A stretch of DNA of 64,000 bases, from NCBI GenBank assembly GCA_013350335.1, contig CM023536.1:7150207-7214206 (forward strand). The letters are read 5' to 3'. Under the pieces are notes generated by a model. It had not been told where the DNA came from. It saw only the letters and a list, made by a program, of their open reading frames with translations, and did not search any database. Positions within the stretch are counted from its first letter, which is position 1. Each line of letters opens with the position of its first letter. The position numbers were made by a program, and so were the translations under genes. The stretch is from Chimonanthus salicifolius. Its lineage: Eukaryota; Streptophyta; Magnoliopsida; Laurales; Calycanthaceae. Positions 48,301-59,631 of this stretch are shown here, in pieces.

Positions 48301-51300
48301 TTAACAGCGAGGGAGGTCGCTGGGTGGTGGTGGGAGGGTTGACAAAGGGGTGGGACCATTATCTACTTGGAAAACCGTAGCTAGACCCCACGGTACATGA
48401 GCCTCAAGATGGCAGTGCATGAACCACACACCTGTAAATTCAATTTTCAAGTTAGAGATTTGAGTACTATCATTTTCATATAATAATGAGAAAAATAGAT
48501 TTTATGATTAAATTTAGTGATTTCTAAAAATATGACGGGCATTTTAGTACCTGGATTGTCAGCTCGGAATCTGATGACTGCCCATCCTCCGACCGGCACA
48601 GCTATGGTGTTTCTTTCTTGTGGGTTTGCCAAATTAAACCTACTCTCGTCCCTCGCACGATTGAAATTCCCAAATCCTTGTGCCACCACAAAGAAATTGA
48701 CTCCATGCAGATGCATTGGGTGGTTCTCTATGCCCAAGATAGCTGTGTTCTGTAATACAATCTCCACCGTTGAATTGTAGGCCAATCTCTTCACACGTGT
48801 GCCCTTGATTGTGGTCCACAACGCCATAGTGCTCAAAAGCGTCGTATTGCTCAAATTGGGATTTGTGTAATCAAACACAGTTGGAGGTTCATTTGGGAAG
48901 TCTTGTGTATAAATCCCATCCACTCCAAAGTAATGGGCTTCCAACATCGACAGCGTGGACGGTGGTTGGAATGACACGTTGTTCATGCTCGCAGAAAAGC
49001 GCATGTTCGACGGTCCTGCACACGTGCCATTGATTTCACATGGCTCAACACCAAGCCCAATTGTTACAAACATCTGCTCGTCCACTTGTTTGGGCACCTT
49101 TGATTCCCCATTGACTAGGCCCGTTAAATTGGTGAAGAATCGGTGGGCCGTCGGTGTGTCGTTGATGTCCGGTAGGACTGGCATTACCGGCTCAGATGAT
49201 GTGGAGGAGTTCTCATATTCAACAATGGCAGTAGTGGTGGAGTTGTTGGGTTCGAGTTTGGGTGTACTTGAATAGGGGTGGGCTGCCATATAGTAACGGC
49301 CGGGAGATTGGTCGGCGACGAAGAGGACATCGGTGGTTTGACCGGGGGCTATGACGACGACATCGGTGTTGTATGGATTGGTGTAAGCAGCGTCGATGGC
49401 GACGACCGTCAGATTGTGTCCAGCTACCTTGAAGAAGAGCTGATTCATAAGAGCACTATTGACAATCCTCAACATGTAGGTCTTGCCTTGGACCACCTTG
49501 ATCTTGTGTGTTTTTTCTGAAGCAAATAAAAGAATTTCATCAGGAAAGTAAGAGCATTTTAAGAAATTAAAATGTTTTTTTTTTGTTTGTAAATTGTTGA
49601 TTTGAGTTGAAGTGAAGAGGCAAACTTACGTGTGGTGTTGCATGGGTAGAGATCTCCAGCCTTCCCATTGATGGTGTATGCGTCAGAGATTGGGGGTGCA
49701 GACCCATTTTGCTCAGCTGCATTCTCTAAATCCACCACATTCGCATCCCACCACTCGCCTGTCCATTGCAAATAGATGTATTAGAATTAATTAATTTGTA
49801 ATTGTATTAGAATTAATTGATGTTCATTACCAAAGAGAGAGACAGAGAGAGAGAGGGATGGGGGTGTTGATTACCAAGAACAATAGGGAATTCTCTGTGA
49901 GGTTTAGGGAATGGGTATGACCGGCCGGCACGAGGGCGGATGATTAAGGCACCATAAACAGTTGCTCGGATGTAAGAAGTGTGGGCATGCCACCAAAGAG
50001 TTCCTTCTTGTCCAGTGACGTTGAATCTGTAAGTGAAAGCTCCTCCAGGAAGTATTGGGCATTGGGTTACATAGGCTGGTCCATCTGCCCACGCACTTCG
50101 TAGCTGAAATACTCCATGCCTGCAACATCACCACAGTTGTATCATTAGTGAAATCAAGTCAGTAAATAATTTGCTAAATTCGATCATGAGTGCTAACTCT
50201 CAATGATTGTGACAATGATAAAAGAAGAATTACCAGTGAATTGTCATGTTGTATGGCGACTCATTTAAGACATGAACAACAAGAGTATCACCATCATTAA
50301 CACGTACTACTGGGCCTGGAAGCTTCTCATTTACTCCTACAATCACTTGTTCTTTACATAGAGGCTCAACAGTAAAGTTCCCAACCTGAAAACCAAAACA
50401 AAGAATGCAAACAATAAGTAAATGTGAAAAGATAATTGATAACTAAAATGGAGAACCTCTTCAAAGCCACAAAAGAATTTATCAAACCAATTCAATGCAT
50501 GAGAACCACATGCAATACTATTTTTGAATTAAGAAAAAAGAAGAAGAAATGTGATAGTTGCAATAGTAATAGAAGGTGAGAGCCACCTTTAAAAGTATTG
50601 CAAAATAAATCAAACAAATCACATATCAATCACACACAAAAATAAAAAGATTTACGTGGTTCGACAAAATCTTGCATCTGAACAACTCATTAAAAGGATT
50701 CTCAACCCTTTACCCTATGTCCTCTCTCTATTTTCTTTTCTCTCCCACACATTGAGAAAGCCCCAACTAAAAACTTTAGAGAGAAATAAACCATTATATA
50801 CTGGGCACTATAAAATAAAGACAAGGGCTCAAAAACAGGGCCAGCCCTGGCTTAAGGCCATATCAGCGGCCGCCTAGGGCCCTCCCAATTTGACAAATGG
50901 CATAGGGCCCCCACCATGCACTTTCTCTAAGGCATTAGGGCCCCCACTAGTATACTGGGCCTAAGGCCTCTGAAATTTCAGAGCCAATCCTGCCAATAAT
51001 GAATCTTTTGTGACAAGCTCAACAAAAAACATACTTTTGTTGGTTTGTATAGTGAAGAAAGAGCTCTATGTTTTCAAACAATGAACTCTAATGAGTCATT
51101 TCTCATTTGAATTCAGACTCCAAATGCTGATGTCACAATGCTAACAATGTGATTGCAATAATCGAATTTCAACCAACTCAAAATCGACCCATGAAAAAAA
51201 AGAAAAAACCAAATTTTTTTGAGAGAGAGAGAGAGAGTAATGAGGTATGTTGATTACATGAAATGTTTGCTCTACAATCTTTGCAGAGGCCGTGGAAGCC

Positions 51301-51344
51301 AGCAAAGCCAATGCCAATGCAAGCAATAGCAAAGAGCGTTCCAT
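48301..51344 (-). CDS. Laccase gene E, intact, 569 aa
   Basis: Secreted plant laccase, near-identical twin of C in the second unit. Exons in coding order: 51344-51258, 50385-50234, 50119-49875, 49758-49630, 49516-48551, 48431-48301, all GT-AG. It keeps the signal peptide and all four copper motifs, with the same ligand numbering as C (H532, C533, H534, H538, L543). Visible replacements against C include AAEQNG for AAQQNG, STPKLEP for SAPNLEP, and STMALW for STKALW. No frame break is seen. Introns match C closely, including the LTR-like and Tip100-like insertions in intron 1. The low divergence compared with B versus D suggests recent gene conversion. Confidence 0.95.
50836..50992. mobile_element. 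Short Tip100-like hAT element in intron 1 of gene E
   Basis: Starts CAGGGCCAGCCCTGG and ends CAGAGCCAATCCTG, followed by CCAATAAT. It is the paralogue of the element at 30657-30812, carried along by the duplication. Confidence 0.55.
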
Positions 51345-51524
51345 ATTGGAATGGAATCCAAAGGAATAAGAGAGATGAAGCCGAGAAAAGGTCTGTTTCT
51401 CTATGTCTGGCTTGGTAAGATTCTTTTTAAGAACAGTAGAAAAAGAAAATCTGTCTCAAATATCTGTATATCGATTGATATTCAAGTCTTACAAATTTAT
51501 AGCAGAAACAAGATTAATGATGAG

Positions 51525-51532
51525 ATTATATA
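51525..51532 (-). promoter_or_regulatory. TATA box of laccase gene E
   Basis: TATATAAT on the minus strand about 180 bp before the ATG, in the shared context GATGCCTATATAAT. Confidence 0.65.
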
Positions 51533-52420
51533 GGCATCAAAAAGCTCTCACAGATTGCGTGATTGCTTAGACAACATGACTTCTGTGGCCTTTCTGCCAC
51601 AAGGAAAATTTTGCATGGAAAAACATGCTGAAAATTGAGGAGAAGAGATGGAGAGAACGAGTCCACCAAGCAATTCCCTTTGACGTTTCTTCTTTGAAGA
51701 TGACTCAGATTCCACTGTTTGGGTAACCGTGTTGCACTGTTGCTGCTTTCTAGAAAAAGAAGTAAAGAACAGCTCAATTTAAATGTTTAATGTGGAATCC
51801 ATAAAATGGAAATACTGGTGGAGCTGTATATCATTCTTGAGATTTATAAATTATTTATCACTTCACTTAATAAGTGATATTAAAGTCAGGTCTCAGACTA
51901 TTTCATATAGATTTAATTATCCAGGCGAAGAATACGACTCACCTCGTTCGAAGGAGAGGGAGATTATTGAGGCTATAGACGGTACCCATATTAAAAGTGT
52001 AGTGGGAGATTTAATAATTTATAAAAGATTTAAATTACTTCAACTAACAAGTTGGTCACTGAATTCTCATGTCCTCACAATGAATTAGTGCTATTAAATT
52101 CTTAAAATTTATTATATTTATTATTAAATGCGATTTTTTGTACATTAGGCCCTCTGTTGTTTAGTTATCTAAACATCAACCAATATACATTATTCCAGCC
52201 AAAACCAGTACAAAACAATGCAATACAAATCATTGAGATCATTGTTGAAAATTTTGAAAAAAAAAAAAAAAACTCACTGTATGAGTCAAACTTGTCTGAT
52301 AAAATTTTAAATCGAGTGAGTTGTTAATTTTTTTAATTTTTTTTTAAAAATTTAAAAATTAATTTAAAGTTTTTTGATTCGATAAGATTTAAAATTAAAT
52401 TTTAGGAGAGACGAATAATA

Positions 52421-52440
52421 GTTGTCCAACCTCAGCTGTA
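52421..52440 (-). promoter_or_regulatory. Conserved distal upstream block of gene E
   Basis: GTTGTCCAACCTCAGCTGTA on plus, about 1.08 kb upstream of the E start codon. Confidence 0.45.
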
Positions 52441-52794
52441 GCCTCTAGACATCTCTTGATAGCCTGTTGTGTTTGACACTTTTGACATATGCGAAACCAA
52501 GACCTTTAGATCTTTCTAATACATTGAATGGGACAACGAGAGAATGGTCATACATTAATTAATGCTATTAAATATTTTCGTTCTCGAGAGAATCTTGACC
52601 TGACTTGTAAAATCTACCCATTTCGATTTAAAATAATCATATTTATATTATATATTCTGAAAAAAAATTGATCTATGTCATCAAAAATAATTTTAGTTGG
52701 GTCGAGTAAATTTGGGTTGGATTGGATAGAGGGGTCATAGATCCAAACTCTACCAATCCGAATTAAAAACAATTTTTTATCTATTAATTTTATT

Positions 52795-53163
52795 TAGGGA
52801 TGAAACTCGGGTTGAGTCAGATTGGATTTCAATAAACCTAACTCAACGCATGTCAAAATTTATTAAACTTGACTCGACCCGATCTAAATTGTTGACCTGA
52901 GCTACTCAACCCGGTCTGACTTTAATTTCTGACACGATTCAACCCAAGTGTTGTTTTATAACTTGGTGCATTGGAGTCGGATCAGGTCGAATCAAATTGC
53001 TATTAAATTTCTGAACCCGACCTTTTTGATCCAAATTTCATACAGATTTTATTTTTTCCAACTCAACTCAACCCAAGATATACAAATAAATAACCCAAAC
53101 CCATTGATTTCTCGGCTCAAGTCATGCAAGTTGAGTTAAAACCTGACACAAGTTTCACCCCTA
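52795..53163. mobile_element. GGGTCGG-type hAT MITE upstream of gene E
   Basis: Ends TAGGGATGAAACTCGGG and AGTTTCACCCCTA; flanks ATTTTATT and ATTTTAGT (7 of 8, one of them mutated). Paralogue of 32604-32979. Confidence 0.83.
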
Positions 53164-53616
53164 ATTTTAGTCTATATACTCCACTCAAATTAAAATGAAA
53201 ATTTTTAGCCATTGTGTCAATTTTCTATAGACCAATGATTACAAATAAAAGGAAAGTTCATATATCTTTCATTTTTTATGAAACTATTTTTCTTTTTGTT
53301 TTATTTTTAAAATAATAATAATAAATTAATTCAAATTAAATTAGTCAAAAATTAACATTATCTATGTGAACCTAACCCTTTACCACTGCTGGTCAAAGCT
53401 GGCTTTCTTTATCATCAAATGTTTTTCATACTTTTTCACCTCCACGGCAGTACCTAATCTTTAACGTTTCTTTGGTCGTCCGGGATTTGGTAGTGAAAAT
53501 GTTTTATTAGACTTGGACCAAAATTTTGCACGTGGTATACATAAATCTACCATGAATATGTCCTGATCTTAACATCAGTCTGGTTAACAAATCACATCAC
53601 GACATGTGTACATACA

Positions 53617-54595
53617 TCGAGGGCCACTCAGATTTCAAGAGCATTAGACGAACTCTTAAAATGGACTTTTAATACACTTACAAAAAATAAAATCATACAA
53701 TTTTTTTTAAAAGGTGTAAAATATCTAAATAAAATATCATAATTAGATTTATAACAAAGTATTATTTAAAATTTATTCTTCTATAATTTTTTAATACAAA
53801 ATTACTAATTAAATTATTATATTCAATTTTTTTAACATTTCTTTTTCAATAGATATGATAGTTAATCCATTCAATCTTTTTTGTGACATTCTAGACTGAA
53901 AATAAGACTTTATCAGTTTTAATTTTGAAGAACTTTTTTTTAAAATAGACAACTATGTAACTGGTATAATCAAAATTATTCTATAAGTAATCCATGCATT
54001 TAAAAAATAACAATTCATTCTTTTTATATAATTTAACGCTTCAATTATTACTTTTACTTCTTTTTGTACTGCATCTTTTATCATATTCGAGTGCGACACT
54101 AATGCCAATTCTCATTTGAAACAAACATATTATTATTATTTGAATTTTTTCAATTTTTCTCAATTTTTAAAAAATTAAAAATTAAAATTTATCTTAATTG
54201 TAATGATTTATACTTGTATATTACGTTAATAAAATCTACATTGATCAAATGAATAAAGCTATATTTTATACTTTAAATTATTTTTAATTCAAAATTATCA
54301 ATTCAATATAGGTTTCTCTTTCGCTCTATTTAGATGATACATATATTTTAAAAGATTCTTTATTAATTAAAATTATTGTTACTTTCACTATTATTATTAA
54401 ATTCAATAAAAATGAGAATTATAATGATTATTATTATAGGGATTTGAACCCATGTCCTCTAAACAGAAGGCTATCATTCTAACTGAACTGGACAATAATG
54501 AGTTTGTGCCTTTGTACGCATTATTAACTATTTAACATATAATAAAAGAGTTTATGGATTTGAGGGTCCTATTTATTTGGAAGTCCTAGGCGGCA
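53617..54595. mobile_element. Decayed Tip100-like hAT element, unit 2 only
   Basis: Starts near GAGGGCCACTCAGATTTCAA and ends near GGAAGTCCTAGGCGGCAAAG, with interior similar to 56984-58295 (for example TTTATAACAAAGTATTATTT). Unit 1 has unrelated sequence at this position (33428-33630). A tRNA-like GGGATTTGAACCCATG lies at about 54439. Confidence 0.65.
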
Positions 54596-55376
54596 AAGGA
54601 GTTGGAGTTGGAGAAGTTCCAATTTTCAAATGTCATTAATCAAATCCGTTGTATCCTCGCGATCCTGATTCGGGTTTTTATACCATCAAAATCAAAGAGA
54701 ACAAGGAAATCAAAATAAAAATAAAATGAAAAAACAAAAGAAAAAAATAATAAGAATAAACTCCTTCAATCGGTCGTCCTTTGCTCTAGGCGACAGTCGG
54801 TGTTGGTTTTGGAAATCAATGGGTTTCTATTTGGGGAAAACATTTATTAAGTTTATGGCTTATTTTTAATCTAGTGTTACTGATCACTCCATGTACTTAT
54901 AAATGACATTTAACATCTAGTGTTAAGATATATTTAGATGTTAGAATCTATCTAGATAATTAAGATTTATTTAGATTATTTGTTTAATTAACATTTATTA
55001 AAGATGTATTTTTCATTTTAAGATTTTCTCCTTTTATTTGATTCCTCTGTTTTATTTGTATTTCTATTTCTCTATATAAATAAAGTCCAAAGTCTTTTTT
55101 TAATTAAAAAAGACACCACATTATTTTCACATCTAGAATTTAAACACCAAGCCTAAGTTCGATTCCAACTTCTTAACTTCTACTCAATCAAGAATTTAAA
55201 GACAAAATTTTGACACTGATACAGTTTCTTTAGATGTGGGCATTTCTGATCTAATCCAAATCTACATTGCCTAAATTCAACCTGTACTCTTTTTTTTTTA
55301 TCATTAAACTACAAAGGTAGTCCTAGATAGGTGAATGGTGGAGGTAGAGAATGCAGCTCTACAAAATGGGTCAGCA

Positions 55377-55630
55377 CTAGGGGTGAAAAACCCGATTCAA
55401 GAAATGAAGCCGGTTGTGGTTTTACATTTCTTTTTAGATTAGGGTCGGATTGGGTTGAAAGAAGAAAAATCTGAATTAAATTTGAGTCCAGTCGGATCAA
55501 GCTCTTTTAAATTAATTCGACCCAACCCGTACAAAAAAAATTAATATATCACTTGGGTTGAATTAGGTCAGCACTCCGGTTGAGTTTAATCGGCAATTCA
55601 GATTAAGTTAGGTTGAGCAATTTGAGTCAA
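55377..55630. repeat. GGGTCGG-type MITE remnant
   Basis: Begins TAGGGGTGAAAAACCCGATTC right after the exon 4 relic, as in unit 1 at 34435; the right end is not visible. Confidence 0.5.
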
Positions 55631-56035
55631 CAATTGAAGTCGAAACTAGTATTTGCAAGCTAAATTTTTTGCAGATGATATGGTATAGTTTCTATGATGG
55701 TTTTATACAGCATTCTCTTTATTGAAATGGTTCCATACATACAGTTAAAACTCAAAGTCACTAGTGCTATTCACTGAAAGAGTTAGTATATAATGGTTCC
55801 ATATATATACTGTTAAAATTCAAAATCACTAGTGTTATTCACTAAAAGAGCTAGTATATAATGGTTCCATATATACTGTTAAAATTCAAAATCACTAGTG
55901 CTCTTTTTCAAGATCGCTGGCCACAATTTGAAGGTCGTGGCCATCGACGCTACCTACACAAAAGCCTTACATCACTGATGTCGTTGATATTAACCACCAA
56001 TGTCCTAGTCATCAGATCACCTCCCTTATATACTG

Positions 56036-56461
56036 TGATGCGTTTTAAACTGGTGCGCCTAAGTGGCAAAGTGGACAATTTTACATGTGTGAGAGTGAGA
56101 TCCACAGTCCTTACAGGTAGTATCAGAGTAGGTTCGAGGTCCGAGAACCTAATGTGGTTGCTGAGGGGATTTGTTAGGTCATGGGCTTAGCAATCTAGCA
56201 CTAGGTGTAGGAGGGACTCCACCAATGTTATCCTTAGTCGTGTAGAGATTTACTATCTTAGTTGACCGACTACCACAACCTCACATAAGGGCCAACTTGT
56301 GTAACAACATATGGAAGAGTAAAGGAAAGTCTCACATCGCTATTCAGAACAAGGCTTGGATGCTTATATGTGAGATCGTGCCCCTCACATAGTATGATGC
56401 ATTTTAAGTAGAGCGGACAATTTCACGCATGTGTAGAGGTGGGGTCCACGGTCCTTACATG
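56036..56461 (+). mobile_element. TRIM-like element inside the laccase relic
   Basis: Short direct repeats (56036-56115, 56395-56461; both with GTGGACAATTTTACATGTGT-like and GTCCTTACA parts) flank about 280 bp. A primer-binding-like TAGTATCAGAG (56118-56128) follows the first repeat, close to the initiator tRNA-Met complement TGGTATCAGAG. No coding. Confidence 0.65.
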
Positions 56462-56799
56462 ATCCACATTGTCAATGTTGGAGGCCCAATATTTTAGACT
56501 GAATGGGATTTCTTCAAGAGACTTCCCCAACAATGCACCATTTGTATTTGATTATGCGAATTCCAATTTAAGCAACAACTTAGAGCTGTGGACCCCAGTA
56601 ACGGGCACACGTGTGAAAAGACTGGCCTTCAATTCAACCGTGGAAATTGTAGTACAGAATAAGGCCATCATGGGGGTGGAGAACCATCCATTGCATCTGC
56701 ATGGATATAATTTCTTTGCGCTAGAACAGGGATTTGAATGTAAATTATTTGATAAATAAAGCATAGCATGTTAAATTATCAAATTCAAAAAGATTGAAG

Positions 56800-56935
56800 T
56801 TACGTGTAATTCAGTTGAGCTAAACGTTTAGGGTTAGACTAGAAATTTTGGGTTCGACTATTTCCATTCTTATCTAATGTACAAGACTTGTAGGTGATTA
56901 CGTGCACCCATAGAATTAGTCTCATCTATATTATA
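56800..56935 (+). repeat. SINE-like repeat
   Basis: Starts GTGTAATTCAGTTGAGC, box B-like TTGGGTTCGACTATTTCC, and a body with GATTACGTGCACCCA. It lies just behind the laccase relic. Confidence 0.4.
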
Positions 56936-56983
56936 GAGCGACAATACTATGTTATAAATAAAAAAGTTGAATTTATTTGTAGT

Positions 56984-58295
56984 CAGTGCCAGCCCTGAGA
57001 TTTCAAGGGCCCTAGGCAAACCATTAAAATGGGCCTTTTATACACCAATAAAAAATAAAATTATATATTTCTTTTATAAAGTGTGAAACATCTAAATAAA
57101 ACATCATAATCAAATTTATAACAAAGTATTATTTAAAATTTATTCTTCTCGAATTTTGAGATACAACATTACTAATTAAATTATTATATTCAAGATTTTT
57201 TAACATATCTTTTTCAATAGGTAAGATAGTTAATCTATTCAATCTTTCTTAACAAATTTAATTTCCACTTGTGTATGCATGTTGATTTTTTTTATTTTTT
57301 ATTACTATTTTATTGTATTTAAAAAGAGAAGTTGAAATGCTAAAGTATATAATGCATTTAAAACAACTTATAAAATAAAATTATGTTAAAAAATTATCAC
57401 TCAATTATAAACTATAAAGCACAAAATAATCATTCAAATTTAAATCCATTTTCTTTTCATTAAACCATCTATATTATAGTGAACACTAAGTTTCCTCATT
57501 TAGATACTTGTTTAGGTCACATTTTTATTAAAATTTCTTAAAAAAATGATAAGAATAATGATTAATTAAAATTTAACCTTTATATAATCATTTTAATCTC
57601 GTAATAGAGTCAATTAATCATCTCAATTCTTAATTTTTTTTTAAAAAAATAAAACTATAGGATAAATGCTTTTTTATCATTGTATTTAATTCATTTTATT
57701 AGAATTATAGATTTAAAATTTGAAAAAAAAAAATTGCCAAATCAATCTGAGTTAACAGAACTCAATAGGAATTCAAGTCAAAGCGAGTTAACGAGTCTTG
57801 TCAAGCCTTTTCAAGTTGACTTTATATACTTCCCAAGTTATTTTACTTAAAAAAAATTATGTCTGTTATTTTACTTAAAAAAAATTATGTCAAAATTTAT
57901 AAGAAATTGTTAAAAGTTTAACAACATGGATATTCCCCAAGTTATTTTATTTAAAGAAAAATTATGTATAAATTTATAAGAAATTGCAAAAGTTTAGTTA
58001 TTTTACTTAAAGAAAAATTATAAATTATGTCTAAATATATAAGAAATTGTAAAAAGTAAAGTTATTTTAATTAAAGTAAAAATTAAAGACGCAAGATTTG
58101 AACACGCAACCTCCATATTATGTGCCAGATGCACTGCCAATAAGACACAAATCCACTCTATAAAATAAACATTCAAATACAATTATAACATAAAAAAAGG
58201 TGCAGGAACTTAAAAATTGAACCCAACTTAGGGGCCCTATCTATTTGGGGGCCCCAGGCGGCGGTCTAGTTCGACTAAGGCCAGGGCCGTACCTG
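56984..58295. mobile_element. Tip100-like non-autonomous hAT element
   Basis: Exact 8-bp duplication TTTGTAGT (56976-56983, 58296-58303). Ends CAGTGCCAGCCCTGAG and (backwards) CAGGTACGGCCCTGGCC. AT-rich interior without a transposase frame. A tRNA-like stretch (AAGATTTGAACACGCAACC) lies at about 58089. Confidence 0.9.
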
Positions 58296-58513
58296 TTTGT
58301 AGTTAAAACCATATTATCATTGATGAAGCCATATTTATCTAGAGTTTTGATGTTGCCCCTTCAATCTTCCTTAAGCAGATTCTATGAAATATAATTTTCA
58401 ATCATCCTTAAGCTCTCTTGCTTGTCAACATAATTTTAAATATCAATTAACAGAATTTTCTACCAATACTTGTTGGATATCTGAAACTAATATGCAATAT
58501 CCATTTTTATTTA

Positions 58514-59631
58514 GGCACGACTGATAGACACCTTGGAAAACTGCCTCTACACATTCGTTTTCAGATTTTAGGGTGAAATTACCATGCTGCCCCCACATTT
58601 TCACTTGTTCGAATGAATTATCAGTTCATTTTGGCATTCGTTCGAATGAATCATTTGTTCGAACGAATGCCGCCAGTATAAATTTAATACGTTCGAACGA
58701 ATGGGTGAACAATAACGCATGTTACTGTTCACACATTCGAAGCTATCGGTTCATTCGAACCACTGTGCACAATGATGATTATTTAAATAATAATTTTTTT
58801 TAAAAAAAATACTTTAAGACTTCAAGGCCTTTTGACACTCTTAAATATTTAAAATACAGTGTTTTACAACTAAGGGTATCGCAAAGCTGTGCCGAAAACA
58901 TATTTGGGAGTGTCAAAAGACCTTGAAGTCTTAAAGTATTTTTATCAGGTTATCGTAATTAATTCCGATATTCAATTTGAGAAATTTTAAAAATAGATAG
59001 TGCTTAAAAAATAACGGTCTATCTTCCATAAATCTCCTTTAAAACTTTAAAGTTATTTTTTAAGCACTGTGTATTTCCAAAATTTCTCAAATTGAATATT
59101 CGAACTAATTACGATAACCTGATAAAAATACTTAAAGACTTCAAAGTACTTTGACACTCTCAAATGTGTTTTTGGCACAGCCTAAGGATACTCTTATTTG
59201 TAAAACACTGTATTTTAAGCATTTGGGAGTGTCAAAAGACATTTAAGTCTTAAAATATTTTTATCAGGCTATCGTAATTAGCCCGGATATTCAATTTGAA
59301 ATTTTTTGAAAATACACAGTGATTAAAAAATAACTTTAAAGTTTTTTTAAAAAAATATTATTTAAATATCCTCACTGTGCACAGTAGTTCGAATGAACCA
59401 CGAACGAATGTGTGAACAGTAATGTGTGTTACTGTTCACCCATTCATTCGAACGTATTAAATTTATACTTGCAGCATTCGTTCGAACTAATGATTCATTT
59501 GAATGAATGTCAAAATAAACAGATAATTCGTTCGAATGAGTGAAAATATGGGGGGCAGAATGGTAATTTCACTCTAAAATCTGAAAATGGGTGTGTAGAG
59601 ACAGTTTTTCCGGATGACTATAAGTCGCACC
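58514..59631. mobile_element. Large fold-back element 3 (two palindromic modules)
   Basis: Exact 9-bp target duplication TTTTATTTA at 58505-58513 and 59632-59640. Ends: left GGCACGACTGATAGACACC, right (backwards) GGTGCGACTTATAGTCATCC. The next part, GGAAAAxCTGxCTCTACACA, matches element 2. Two copies of the shared ~300-bp module lie inside. The 9-bp duplication suits a Mutator-like element. Confidence 0.88.

Larger units (their letters stand above)
38138..55377. repeat. Segmental duplication, unit 2 (D and E)
   Basis: Direct tandem copy of unit 1. Unit-2-only insertions lie at 39220-39611, 43273-43637 and about 53617-54595; unit-1-only insertions lie at 26150-26652, about 23410-23760 and about 33847-34085. 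Confidence 0.85.
55328..56740 (+). pseudogene. Relic laccase gene, exon 4 and exon 5 pieces, TRIM inserted
   Basis: Three laccase pieces on + follow gene order. First, 55328-55377 matches exon 4 (GGTGAATGGTGG ... TACAAAATGGGTC). Second, 55899-56030 matches exon 5 from [16 protein letters not shown] to about TTDVLV. Third, 56461-56740 matches exon 5 from [11 protein letters not shown] to the [11 protein letters not shown] copper motif, where Leu replaces Met of HPMHLH. The roughly 370 bp between the second and third pieces are missing and replaced by a TRIM-like element. Frames are broken in the second piece. The reading frame leaves laccase after EQGFE and no exon 6 was found. The orientation is opposite to gene E. 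Confidence 0.85.

Noticed and set aside
54430..54500. Possible tRNA gene (GGGATTTGAACCCATG on plus, T-arm-like on minus)
   Set aside because: I could not pair an acceptor stem or a clean anticodon arm; it lies inside a decayed hAT element.
55861..56190. 109-codon plus frame across the relic
   Set aside because: It joins broken laccase sequence to the TRIM-like element and leaves the laccase frame; chance frame.
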